Source: an uncultured Armatimonadota bacterium (GTDB lineage: Bacteria; Armatimonadota; Fimbriimonadia; Fimbriimonadales; Fimbriimonadaceae). Taken from it: a stretch of DNA of 64,000 nucleotides. The stretch lies in NCBI GenBank assembly GCA_903927345.1, contig CAIYMO010000042.1:62001-126000 (forward strand), in the 5' to 3' direction. Below the pieces are notes generated by a model. It was not told the origin of the DNA. It made no database searches and saw nothing but the letters and a program-made list of their open reading frames with translations. The first letter of the stretch is position 1, and every line of letters begins with the position of its first letter. A program made the translations under genes and the position numbers. Shown here piece by piece: positions 48,034-56,256 of this stretch.

Positions 48034-48061
48034 TTGCTTCGCCAGGTCCAGCAGGTACTAT
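48034..48061 (+). promoter_or_regulatory. promoter of the GHKL-methyltransferase operon
   Basis: TTGCTT (48034-48039) and TACTAT (48056-48061) are 16 bp apart. The -10 ends 6 nt before the ATG of the first gene, implying a leaderless transcript. Base composition here is A/T-rich relative to the neighbouring operons. Confidence 0.5.
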
Positions 48062-48067
48062 ATTTTA

Positions 48068-49834
48068 ATGAGCACAGGCGTAGAGACAGCAAACTACAGC
48101 TGGATCTTTGAGGAGCAACCGAAGACCGGTGGGGCTGGAACCGGAGCATATCTGCACCCCCTCTCGGCCTCAAATGACCCTTCAGGACGACTGGCCCGCG
48201 AAGCAATTCAAAACAGTCGAGATGCTCGCATCGCAGAAGATTCTCCAGTTAGCGTCTCATTTACTTTTAAGAAGTGGCGAGAAGACGAAAAGCTCGCAAA
48301 ATTGTCCCTTGTATCAGCAGAAGAATTGGTACATGGTCACTCTGGACCTCAGCGCAATTCGCCGATCAAGCCCTTTCAAATTCCGGTTGACCCTGAACTA
48401 TCAGTACTGTTCTGCGAGGATTTCAACACCACCGGCCTTTCAGGCGATCACAAAAGCCAGATTGACTCTGCCTGGCGTAGCTATGTCCACAATGTCGGAG
48501 ACAGTGCGAAGGAAGACGGCGGTGGATCGTTTGGATTTGGCAAAAGTGTATTTCCAGCTCTTTCAAAGTGTGGACTCATAGCTATCTACTCTGTGTCCAA
48601 AGAGGAGGGAGCCAGATTTACGTGCGTTAACTTCCAGTCGAAATTTGAAAGGGCCGGTCAAGTTTTCACAGGTAGAGGATGGCTAGGCGCAGATGATGAC
48701 GGATATGTGCGCCCGATTAGTGGTAAAGCCGCTGAGCAACTCGCCGCTGAATTGGGTTTTGAGAGGAGATCAGAGACAGGACTTTCTGTGATGATCGTTG
48801 ATCCACATGTTGACGAAAGCGCGCTTATTGAAGGCGTGATGACTCACTGGTGGCCAGCGATTGAAGATCAGGTCCTACGTGTGAAGGTGAATTTGAGTAA
48901 CGGCGAGACACGCGTACCAAACCCGAAGTCTAGACCGGACTTGCGCCCCTACATTCGTGCTTTCCGGCTTGCCACCGGTGCCGTTGAAGCCACCTCCGAC
49001 CAAGAACTACATCATTTTTTCCGCAAGCACAGGATGGGGACCATTGGCGCAGTAGCGGCCAATGAGCTAACTCCGGATGAAGAAATCCCGGCTAAAGTTC
49101 CCCAAAACTGTATCGCACTCATTCGGGGTTCTCGAATGGTAGTGGCGTACATGCAAGGGTCAAGCAGAAGTACCGTTGACTTTCACGCGGTATTCGTTGC
49201 GGATCCATCCACGGAGGAGATTTTCCGAATGGCCGAACCCCCTTCGCATGATCGATGGGAAGATGACCCCCGGCTGGACAGTCTCGATGATCCTGTTTTT
49301 GCCCGGCACATAATTGCCAGTTACAAGAACGAGTTGAAGCAGCGACTTAAGCTGTGGCTCGGTCCGCTTAGACCCAAACTTGAGCAATCATTTGACCGCA
49401 TCCCTGAGCTCGACTCAATCTTGGCGAAACACTTGACGTCCAAAAAGTCAGGTCCACCGGTTGGGCCAACCAAGGCTACGTCTCCTTTGCGGTACTCAGT
49501 TATTCATTCGCCCATCATTGATTCTGGAGGACAGCGACAGACGATGATTGCCGCCGAGCTTTCGCTAGACGCCAACTACACTGGCAATTCGCTGAGCTTC
49601 AAAGCTCGACCGAAGTGTCATGCCCTCGTGGACCGTGCACTGGTAAAAGATTCAGAAGAAATAGGACTTTGTCGGTTTTCCGTCCAACCTGAGAGTGCGG
49701 TCAAATCAACTAACGGCTCTGAATATGTAATCGAAATAACGCATAACCAATCGTTATCGGTCGAAGCGGTGAGCAATACATTTGATCCAAATCTTATCGT
49801 TGAAATTGAACTGAACCTGGAGAGTCTAGATTAA
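48068..49834 (+). CDS. GHKL-type ATPase (MutL/MORC/Hsp90-like), defence-associated candidate
   Basis: A 588-residue protein with a GHKL ATP-binding domain. The N-box is RLAREAIQNSRDAR (Glu45, Asn49, Asp52), the G1 motif is in FCEDFNTTGL (Asp118 to Gly123), and the G2/lid glycines are GGGSFGFGKS (151-160). This spacing is as in MutL, MORC and Hsp90. Residues about 250-450 look like the S5-type transducer region; the C-terminal 130 residues are beta-rich and unknown. It is the first of four tightly linked genes and its stop overlaps the next start. ATP-driven dimerisation would suit a DNA-sensing or clamp role. The composition is more A/T-rich than neighbouring operons, suggesting transfer. Confidence 0.8.
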   Translation: MSTGVETANYSWIFEEQPKTGGAGTGAYLHPLSASNDPSGRLAREAIQNSRDARIAEDSPVSVSFTFKKWREDEKLAKLSLVSAEELVHGHSGPQRNSPIKPFQIPVDPELSVLFCEDFNTTGLSGDHKSQIDSAWRSYVHNVGDSAKEDGGGSFGFGKSVFPALSKCGLIAIYSVSKEEGARFTCVNFQSKFERAGQVFTGRGWLGADDDGYVRPISGKAAEQLAAELGFERRSETGLSVMIVDPHVDESALIEGVMTHWWPAIEDQVLRVKVNLSNGETRVPNPKSRPDLRPYIRAFRLATGAVEATSDQELHHFFRKHRMGTIGAVAANELTPDEEIPAKVPQNCIALIRGSRMVVAYMQGSSRSTVDFHAVFVADPSTEEIFRMAEPPSHDRWEDDPRLDSLDDPVFARHIIASYKNELKQRLKLWLGPLRPKLEQSFDRIPELDSILAKHLTSKKSGPPVGPTKATSPLRYSVIHSPIIDSGGQRQTMIAAELSLDANYTGNSLSFKARPKCHALVDRALVKDSEEIGLCRFSVQPESAVKSTNGSEYVIEITHNQSLSVEAVSNTFDPNLIVEIELNLESLD

Positions 49835-50652
49835 TGTGGAAACTATCTGTCCCTCGCCGAGTGGCACCGTTTGAACGGTTGGATTCGGCGTTTGCCAATG
49901 CAACATTACGCCTTGGTGAGCAAAAAATTACCGCCGAAGATTCGGACGCACTGCACTTGAACCCCACCGAACAACAATCTGGGCTGCCACTGACAATCAA
50001 CTTTGACGCGACAACCATCGATTTCCAAGAAGAGGTGTATCTCATCGTAACCGTGATCCCTCAGTTTTTGAAGCGTCAGGATGTGATTTTCCGGGAGGTA
50101 CTCAGAAATCAAGTCTATGATATTGAGGTTCCTCGAAGCTTAATCAACTTATATGGCGGCCTGACTGGACTGGAAGTAACGCTAACTTTTTGCCAGGAAC
50201 TGGGAACTCCTCATTTAGCAATAGGTCGTCGAACTTTTCGAGTCTTAGCCGAAAACGGCGGATACTCAATGTGTCCCACTTGGATGTCAGATTCCAAGTG
50301 GAAAAGCGTAGGATTACCTGCCGGGACTGCTTGGGCATTGGCGCAACCGGTTGACTTCTCTCTAACTACCGAAGAGTTGTCAATCTGGGTCCACGAGGAC
50401 TTGCAGCAACGCCTTTACCATGGGGACCCTACTGTAAGGGCAACTCTAGCCAAGTCTATGGCAGTTGACATTTACTTTGAGCTGTTAATGACTTACGCTT
50501 TAGAAGCAGTTGAAGAAGAGGTGGGGACCGACAATTCTCTCGGAGGGGCTGTTCGAAACCTTGCAGCCAAGTTGGATATTAACCTGAGGAAGCCGCTAGA
50601 GAACATGTCACAGACGAGAGCAGCCTTGCAGGCGCTTGTGGAGATCGCATAA
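49834..50652 (+). CDS. unknown protein of the GHKL-methyltransferase operon
   Basis: A 272-residue protein I do not recognise. The first 160 residues have a beta-strand pattern (TINFDATTIDFQEEVYLIVTVIP, VTLTFCQELGTPHLAIGRRTFRVLA); the last 80 are helical (LAKSMAVDIYFELLMTYALEAVEEEV). No catalytic motif or nuclease signature is visible. It overlaps both neighbours by one base (TAATG), so it is surely co-translated. It may be an adaptor between the ATPase and the DUF6339-like protein; this is a guess. Confidence 0.75.
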   Translation: MWKLSVPRRVAPFERLDSAFANATLRLGEQKITAEDSDALHLNPTEQQSGLPLTINFDATTIDFQEEVYLIVTVIPQFLKRQDVIFREVLRNQVYDIEVPRSLINLYGGLTGLEVTLTFCQELGTPHLAIGRRTFRVLAENGGYSMCPTWMSDSKWKSVGLPAGTAWALAQPVDFSLTTEELSIWVHEDLQQRLYHGDPTVRATLAKSMAVDIYFELLMTYALEAVEEEVGTDNSLGGAVRNLAAKLDINLRKPLENMSQTRAALQALVEIA

Positions 50653-51407
50653 TGGAAGTAATTAGCTTCGCTAAAGGTAAAGAGTGGTACATGGACGCCT
50701 CGCTTGGTCATCCCAGAGAGACCAGTGAGTACTGCACTAAGGTTCAGATTGGTGATGAAGTTGATACGGACTTAATACGAGATGTCGCGGATCACTTGCT
50801 CGATTCCATCAAGGAGGTTGACGGAAAAAACAAAGGGGCTTTTAACGGCTTTGAAGCCGAAGCCGCGATCATCTTGCACCGTGAGCTCAACCTTCCACCC
50901 AAAGTCTATTCCGACCGAAGATTTTGGATTTGGTTGAGCATCAATTATTTCAGGGAGATAATTGAAATCCGACACCCGGCCAAAACGACTGAAGAATCAT
51001 CAAACAAAGTCGTCAACCTATCATTGGAAGGGAATTATGGGCTGGCTGGAGCATGGGAAGGGCTCGCGTTTCGGCTTTGGTCCCGGGCGGCCTATGCGTT
51101 TGATCCTTCGTTCGACCCCGATCCATATTATCATGCGAAACTCGGCACCGGAGATATGTGGCGTTCTCACATATTCCGTGTTGACCATGGCTCCTGCGTT
51201 CAACTGAGCCGCGCGTTTTTGCGCGAAGCTTACGATGAAAAGCTTAGTAAATCATCTGCGCCACTCAATAAAGACATTGTGAGAGCGGTAGCCAAACGTC
51301 TTCGGAGACATCACGCCCGATTGTCATTTGAGATTTTCAACCAAGCAGAAGCTGAACGGTTCGTACGCTCAGAGATTGAGAGTGTTCGATCCGGTACTCT
51401 GAACTAA
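50652..51407 (+). CDS. DUF6339-like protein
   Basis: A 251-residue protein. The block RRFWIWLSINYFREIIEIRH, then AWEGLAFRLWSRAAYAFDPSFDPDPYYHAKLGTGDMWRSHIFRVDHGSCVQLSRAFLREA, is similar in outline to DUF6339 proteins, an assignment I hold only moderately. No nuclease motif is evident, though several charged, conserved-looking positions (Asp, Arg, His) could be catalytic. It is the third gene of the operon, 4 bases before the methyltransferase. Such proteins have been seen in predicted defence islands with MutL-like ATPases. Confidence 0.65.
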   Translation: MEVISFAKGKEWYMDASLGHPRETSEYCTKVQIGDEVDTDLIRDVADHLLDSIKEVDGKNKGAFNGFEAEAAIILHRELNLPPKVYSDRRFWIWLSINYFREIIEIRHPAKTTEESSNKVVNLSLEGNYGLAGAWEGLAFRLWSRAAYAFDPSFDPDPYYHAKLGTGDMWRSHIFRVDHGSCVQLSRAFLREAYDEKLSKSSAPLNKDIVRAVAKRLRRHHARLSFEIFNQAEAERFVRSEIESVRSGTLN

Positions 51408-51411
51408 CTCT

Positions 51412-52587
51412 ATGGTCAGTTTTAGTAGGATGCCGGTCGACTCATTATCTCTGAGAGTCAACCGGCTTCCGCGTGCGGCCCTTGGGTCTCCGGAACTTTC
51501 TATCGTCGACATGTACTGCGGTGCTGGTGGGTTGAGTCTGGGCTCTCTCTATGCCGCCGTTGGCCTAGGGTACAAGCCTCGATTTGCGCTCGCTGCTGAC
51601 CGCGACACTGAAGCGCTCGGCGTTTATTGTCGAAATTTGCGACCCGAAAGAACATCCACAGAAGACGCTGGCATGGTTGTGGACTATCAATTGGATCAGT
51701 TGGATTCGCGCCCTATCTTTGCTTACCCTCCCACGCTATTACCCGGTGCGTTGGCCGACATACCTAACATTGATCTCTTCTTAGCCGGTCCCCCTTGTCA
51801 AGGTCACTCCAATTTAAACAACCATACCCGTCGTGATGATCCCAGAAACCAAAGTTACCTGGCCACGGCAGCCACCGCCATTGCCGCTGGGGCGCGGGCC
51901 GTCGTCATTGAAAATGTGAGAGAGGCAATCGCAGCAAAAGGCGATCCTGTTGGAACCTCAGTGCGGTTGTTTGAGGACGCCGGATATCACGTTCAGCTCG
52001 TGGTACTTGATGCTTCAGAGTACGGCGTGGCCCAGACTCGAAAGCGTGGCTTTCTAATCGCTACGAAGTCCCAAGCTGAATCCGTCGCCAATGTCGCGGC
52101 AACAATGCGCAGGCCCGTTGCATCTGCACTCTCGGTAATTGACGACCTGCTTGATGTTGACTCTCAAAACCCATTTGATCGTCCCTCCACCCCCGGGCAA
52201 GAAACCCAAGCCCGAATAAATTACTTGTTCGACAACGATCTTTATGAGCTTCCTGACAGTCAGCGCCCTGATTGCCATAAGGCAGGTAATACCTACAAAA
52301 GTGTCTACGGCAGAATCCAACCTAGTTCACCTTCGGGAACCATCACCCAGGGCTTTCTAACTATGGGGCGGGGCCGCTTTGTACACCCGACAAGACGACG
52401 ATGCCTCACCCCACATGAAGCAGCGAGAATTCAGTGTTTTCCGGATGCGTACCAGTTTGTCGGCACCAGTGGCGAAGTCCTTTCGCACCGTGCACTTTCG
52501 AAGCTAATTGGGAACGCAGTTCCACCAAGGCTTGGAGAATTGGCTTGCCGTGTGGCACTAAGCTCTCTCAACCTTAGTAACGGCTAG
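51412..52587 (+). CDS. DNA (cytosine-5) methyltransferase
   Basis: A 391-residue C5-cytosine methyltransferase. Motif I is VDMYCGAGGLSLGS, motif IV is GPPCQGHS with the catalytic Cys129, motif VI is VIENVREA, motif VIII is AQTRKRGF and motif X is IGNAVPPRLGE, in the standard order. The target recognition region lies between VIII and IX (about residues 215-310). Motif IV has His in place of the usual Phe (PCQ-GHS), as in a subset of these enzymes. It is the last gene of the four-gene operon and no restriction enzyme is visible, so it would protect self DNA while another subunit attacks or senses unmodified DNA. Confidence 0.93.
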   Translation: MVSFSRMPVDSLSLRVNRLPRAALGSPELSIVDMYCGAGGLSLGSLYAAVGLGYKPRFALAADRDTEALGVYCRNLRPERTSTEDAGMVVDYQLDQLDSRPIFAYPPTLLPGALADIPNIDLFLAGPPCQGHSNLNNHTRRDDPRNQSYLATAATAIAAGARAVVIENVREAIAAKGDPVGTSVRLFEDAGYHVQLVVLDASEYGVAQTRKRGFLIATKSQAESVANVAATMRRPVASALSVIDDLLDVDSQNPFDRPSTPGQETQARINYLFDNDLYELPDSQRPDCHKAGNTYKSVYGRIQPSSPSGTITQGFLTMGRGRFVHPTRRRCLTPHEAARIQCFPDAYQFVGTSGEVLSHRALSKLIGNAVPPRLGELACRVALSSLNLSNG

Positions 52588-52679
52588 CTTCGTTCTGAAC
52601 TTGGATGTAAATCCTCTTTCGATGAGGTGCGCCGCACAAGACAATAGTGGAGCCGGCGGGTGGAAATCCGCAGATCCAT
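52588..52679. other. intergenic region after the methyltransferase gene
   Basis: Ninety-two bases with no gene. A weak hairpin (CCTC...GAGG) is present, but I see no strong terminator before the repeat that begins at 52680. Confidence 0.3.
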
Positions 52680-52937
52680 GGGTTGACAAACCCCCGTTTT
52701 CATCGCCTAGTTAGTGATGAGTAAAACCCAACACCCCTCCCGCGCAGCAGCTGACACGCCCGTGTGCGCCAACCAATCACCCGGATGGCGCAAATAGGTT
52801 CAACCAATTGCGCCAATTGTCGCGACTTTTCCCAAAAAACCAAAGCCCGTTGAACCCAAATGCGCCGACTGCGCCATCTCTGCTCTGTATCGCCAATGTT
52901 CCGCCCAGAACCCAAACCATTTGAACCTAACCGGCCC
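52680..52937 (+). repeat. intergenic repeat, copy A
   Basis: About 258 bp sharing three ordered blocks with 56257-56475: GGTTGACAAACCC, then CATCGCCTAG and AGTGATGA (together 52682-52720); ACTGCGCCAT (52868-52877); and AAACCATTTGAACCTAACCGGCCC-type sequence (52914-52937). Shorter GAACC-containing motifs recur between. The first block can be read as a hairpin (GGGTT-GACA-AACCC) or as a -35. No open reading frame explains it. With the preceding bases, it fills the 414-bp gap to the next gene. Confidence 0.65.
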
Positions 52938-53001
52938 AGCCAGCTCGACACACCCAAACAAGCGCGGGACCCTAGAGTCCCGCGCCAAGGCTCGACCGGC
53001 G

Positions 53002-53523
53002 TCAGAAAGGACGGATGCGGAGCGAGTCCATCCCAACGATCCCCTGGACGCCAGGAATCGTTCCCGAGATCTCCACTCGGCTCCACTTCGGAAACGTGCT
53101 GAAGCCCACCCACTGCATGGCCGGCGTCAACGGAACCGTTGCCGAACCAATCGGATTGTTCGCGGCATCAAAGAATCGGAAGCTGGCAAAACCCGAGAAC
53201 AAGCCGAAGAACCCGCTGTTGAAATATCCGCCAAACCGTCGCATCGGCACCCCGACCTTGATCTGGACGTCAGCGCTTCGGCCAACCAAAAGGTGCGGAA
53301 TCGACACCACGCTCGGATCGGTCATGACCGCCATCACCCCTGGACCGATCGGCGCAGCGGTGCCCAAACCCGAGAACACGGGAATGTTGGTGTACGCACC
53401 AGCGGTGTTGGCATCGAAGGTGTGCCGCAGTGGCACTGGTGTCGCGAAGAACGGGCTTGGGAAAATCACCGCATGGGCGGAGACGGCGGAAACGGCGAGG
53501 GCGAGAACAGCGATCTGCTTCAT
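53002..53523 (-). CDS. secreted protein, paralogue of the 37.3-kb protein
   Basis: A 173-residue protein with a signal peptide (ends near HAV). It shares the blocks PMRRFGGYFNSGFFGLFS, DAANNPIGSATVPLT and QGIVGMDSLR with the 37283-37813 protein, about three quarters identity over the C-terminal 91 residues by eye. The mature domain is beta-rich and of unknown family. It stands alone in the minus direction, downstream of the GHKL-methyltransferase operon, separated by repeat copy A. Duplication within the genome is likely. Confidence 0.85.
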   Translation of the reverse strand: MKQIAVLALAVSAVSAHAVIFPSPFFATPVPLRHTFDANTAGAYTNIPVFSGLGTAAPIGPGVMAVMTDPSVVSIPHLLVGRSADVQIKVGVPMRRFGGYFNSGFFGLFSGFASFRFFDAANNPIGSATVPLTPAMQWVGFSTFPKWSRVEISGTIPGVQGIVGMDSLRIRPF

Positions 53524-53700
53524 GATTGGCGATATGACACGTGCAACTCCGCCCTACGTTCCACCCTGGGCAGTCAGTCCTGATTCATCCGACCCACTCC
53601 GAAGCCAGTCGCCACCAAGTTTGAAAAACTTCTTGCACATTGTTAAGAAAAGTGCATCCGGCCACCAGAACCAGAATTTGAGCCCCCGCCCGCCGTCTCG

Positions 53701-54150
53701 CTACGACGGCTCGACCGAGAACAGCAGATTCAGCTTGGGCGACTCCGGGAAGGTCTCAGGATAGAGCTCGGTGAACGGCGCCGATCCCGCCGACAGTCCG
53801 CTCTGCGGCAGCCAAGCATCGTAGAACTCAGCGATGGTCGGCCGGATTGCCTCCAACCCTGAGATCTCCACCGAGGCGTACCGCGCCGCCGGCAACTCCC
53901 AAGCCTCCATCCCTTCGGGTGGAACCATCGACGACTCGAAGCAAGCCATGTAAGCAAAGTGACCCTCCGTCAGTCCCGGATAGTCCCACCAACAAACGCC
54001 CAAACAGTCTCCCTCGATGGCGACTTCTCGAATCCGAGGTTCAAATGCGTGCCAGGCCGTCGGACAGAGATTCGGCTCCATCGGTGAAATCACGACCACG
54101 CCTACAACCCGCCGCGCGGGCACATCAACAAGAACCGGACTCAATTCCAT
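53701..54150 (-). CDS. GyrI-like/AraC effector-binding domain protein
   Basis: A 149-residue protein whose sequence fits the stand-alone AraC effector-binding (GyrI-like) fold: VDVPARRVVGVVVISPMEPNLCPTAWHAFEPR, then CLGVCWWDYPGLTEGHFAYMACFE and PAARYASVEISGLEAIRPTIAEFYDAWLPQSGL. The motif order and length agree with this family of small-molecule binders. No HTH is attached. I use the ATG at 54150; the extension to 54192 is unlikely. It diverges from a small acidic protein gene. Confidence 0.82.
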   Translation of the reverse strand: MELSPVLVDVPARRVVGVVVISPMEPNLCPTAWHAFEPRIREVAIEGDCLGVCWWDYPGLTEGHFAYMACFESSMVPPEGMEAWELPAARYASVEISGLEAIRPTIAEFYDAWLPQSGLSAGSAPFTELYPETFPESPKLNLLFSVEPS

Positions 54151-54191
54151 TCCGCAAGCATAACGCCAAGACCATGTACAATCAACCCGCA

Positions 54192-54458
54192 ATGAGCGAC
54201 TTTCTCAACCAAATCGCCGCCAAGTTTGGCATGTCCCACGAAGAACTCGAAGGCAAAGCCGGAGATGTTCTCGATCAATTCCGAGATAAGATCCCCGACA
54301 GCATCGAAGGTCAAATCGACGAAGCGCTCCACGGCGATATGCTCGACCAACTGAAGAGTAAATTCGCTCCCGAAGGCAGCGCCATCGACGGAATCCTCGA
54401 CAACTTCCTCGGCGACACAAAGCCAGCCGAAGAGACGACCACCGAAGAAGCTCAGTAA
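54192..54458 (+). CDS. small acidic protein, unknown
   Basis: An 88-residue, strongly acidic, mostly helical protein (MSDFLNQIAAKFGMSHEELEGK start, EETTTEEAQ end). I do not recognise a family. TACAAT (54177-54182) ends 9 nt before the ATG, supporting this start over a longer frame beginning at 53847. The preserved frame, helical amphipathic pattern and promoter make it a believable gene. Confidence 0.7.
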   Translation: MSDFLNQIAAKFGMSHEELEGKAGDVLDQFRDKIPDSIEGQIDEALHGDMLDQLKSKFAPEGSAIDGILDNFLGDTKPAEETTTEEAQ

Positions 54459-54470
54459 GCCGTTCCATCT

Positions 54471-54496
54471 CCCTCGGGCGGCACCGCCCCCGAGGG
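54471..54496 (+). terminator. GC-rich hairpin after the small acidic protein gene
   Basis: CCCTCGG (54471-54477) and CCGAGGG (54490-54496) pair, with a G/C-rich extension and a bulge between. It lies 12 bases after the stop codon and before the peptidase E gene. Confidence 0.6.
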
Positions 54497-54508
54497 TAAA
54501 ACTTTGCG

Positions 54509-55207
54509 ATGCGCCAGATCATCGCCCTCGGCGGCGGAGGCTTCGGCTCCAGCCTGGAAAACCTCCTCCTCGACGAGTACCTCCTCTCCCTCTGCGCCGC
54601 CGCAAAACCGAAAGTCTGCTTCATCCCCACCGCCAGCGGAGACTCGCTCGACTACATCGCCAAGTTCGAAGCCGCCTATGGCAGCCTGGGCGCCGAAACC
54701 AGCGTCTTCCAACTCTTCCGATCCCAAACTTGGACCGGCACCCCGGAAGAGATGCTGCTCGATCAAGACCTCATCTTCGTTGGCGGAGGCAGCACCATGA
54801 ACATGATGCTCCTCTGGCAGTCCTGGGGAATCGACACCATCCTCCGCAAAGCCTACGACCAAGGCACCATCCTCGCCGGAATCTCCGCCGGTGCCAATAT
54901 CTGGTTCGAGCAATGCACCACCGATTCCCTCGGCCCCGGAATCCAGGTCATGCCCTGCCTCGGCTGGCTCCCCGGCAGCTTCACCCCCCACTACGACTCC
55001 GAACCCGAGCGCAAACCCCTCCTGAGGCAAATGCTCCGAGAACAAACCATCGCCCCCGGGTATGCCGCCACCGATGGGGCGGCAGTTCACTTTATCAACG
55101 AGGAGTTCCACAGGGTCGTTATTGATCGTGAAAGGGCAGGAGCGTTCGATGTGGATCGAGAAGGCGAGACAAAGCTTGACACCCATGCACACTCAAATCT
55201 TGGGTAA
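54509..55207 (+). CDS. peptidase E-like (S51) serine peptidase
   Basis: A 232-residue class I glutamine amidotransferase-like protein of the S51 peptidase E family. Seen: IIALGGGGFGSSLENLLLDEYLL at the N-terminus, DLIFVGGGSTMNMMLLW with the glycine turn, and AGISAGANIWFE, where the Ser is the nucleophile. The late segment CLGWLPGSFTPHYDSEPERKP holds the probable catalytic His. It likely removes N-terminal Asp from dipeptides, or is related to cyanophycinase-like activity. It is cytoplasmic. Confidence 0.9.
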   Translation: MRQIIALGGGGFGSSLENLLLDEYLLSLCAAAKPKVCFIPTASGDSLDYIAKFEAAYGSLGAETSVFQLFRSQTWTGTPEEMLLDQDLIFVGGGSTMNMMLLWQSWGIDTILRKAYDQGTILAGISAGANIWFEQCTTDSLGPGIQVMPCLGWLPGSFTPHYDSEPERKPLLRQMLREQTIAPGYAATDGAAVHFINEEFHRVVIDRERAGAFDVDREGETKLDTHAHSNLG

Positions 55208-55227
55208 ATTTCACTTCCGGTACTCTC

Positions 55228-56199
55228 ATGCTTTCTCTAATTTTCGCCAGTTGTCTCGCACAATCCAAAGACTTAAATCCCGGTCCTGATGTTGAGATGC
55301 CGCTCGATGCAGCGGTGCGAAAGTGGTCAGTTTTTGTCACAAGAGGTGCTTCGCCTGATTACGCTCCAGCACTGGGGAAAACCAGGGAAGAGATACGGAC
55401 CCTCCGCAATCGTATCGGGAAGAGGATGGTACAGCCGGACCTCGACCATCTTCAAGGCACATCCGTAGAGTTCCTCGGGCAAAAGATCAAGAAGGCACTT
55501 GACGCCGAAATCAGTGATCTGAGCCTATCTCAGGAATCAGCTCTGTACAAGTTTTGTCTCGCAGAGGCAGTTTCAGATTGGGTTCGGTCGCACGTTGTCA
55601 CCAACCGGTCCCTGGTCAAAGGCACCATCTCCCAAAAGACCGGAATCTCTGAAAAGGAAGAATGGAAGATTCGGTCAGAGTACTGGGTCCCGGTTACTCT
55701 CCTGCAAAAACGCGAACTCTACGCGGTATGCGCAGGTTACAGCCGTTTGACTTATCACGTTTCGAGGTCCCTCGGTTTGCCTGTTTACAATGTAATTGGA
55801 TATTCGCGAAGTGAGCTGCAGAATAAGGGAACTAACCATTCTCAGCCAGAAGATCACTCTTGGGACGTGCTTGTGCTCGAAGGCGTTGCCTCCCGCCGAT
55901 TGCTATTGTTTATAGATACCAGCCATGGCCGAGTTGGACTTTCAAAGGCTCGTACGCCAGGTTACGATTGGGTGAGTCCCCACATTTTCCCCGACACGCT
56001 CGAAAGCACCTCATGTTTCCATTACTGGCACTTTGCTTCGAAGATTGAGGACAAGCCGGAGCTAATTAGTTTGGTGCAGCCACTCGTACTGAGTCAGCAA
56101 GACTGGCGCCAGTCAGGGACGGTCAAATCCATTGATGTTCGACGAGGCCAGTACTTCAAAGATCTGAATTCCGCGACGACGGAAAAGCTCCTACCATAA
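55228..56199 (+). CDS. secreted transglutaminase-like protein
   Basis: A 323-residue protein with a short N-terminal signal-like segment (MLSLIFASCLAQS). The C-terminal part has the transglutaminase-like Cys-His-Asp triad in order: Cys in LYAVCAGYSRLTYHVSRSLGLPVYNVIGY, His in DHSWDVLVLEG, and Asp in LLFIDTSHGRV. It would form or cut amide cross-links in the envelope, or act as a peptidase. It is A/T-richer than flanking genes (27 of 60 bases G+C in a line I counted) and is followed by repeat copy B, like the methyltransferase operon and copy A. Confidence 0.8.
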   Translation: MLSLIFASCLAQSKDLNPGPDVEMPLDAAVRKWSVFVTRGASPDYAPALGKTREEIRTLRNRIGKRMVQPDLDHLQGTSVEFLGQKIKKALDAEISDLSLSQESALYKFCLAEAVSDWVRSHVVTNRSLVKGTISQKTGISEKEEWKIRSEYWVPVTLLQKRELYAVCAGYSRLTYHVSRSLGLPVYNVIGYSRSELQNKGTNHSQPEDHSWDVLVLEGVASRRLLLFIDTSHGRVGLSKARTPGYDWVSPHIFPDTLESTSCFHYWHFASKIEDKPELISLVQPLVLSQQDWRQSGTVKSIDVRRGQYFKDLNSATTEKLLP

Positions 56200-56256
56200 C
56201 AAGAACCGTCATCTAGCTCCACCGTGCATCCGGATAGTTTCCGTCTGCATCAGTTC

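Noticed and set aside
52683-52688. TTGACA in repeat copy A as a plain -35 promoter
   Set aside because: It forms part of the GGGTT/AACCC hairpin, no good -10 follows at standard spacing and no gene follows in that direction.
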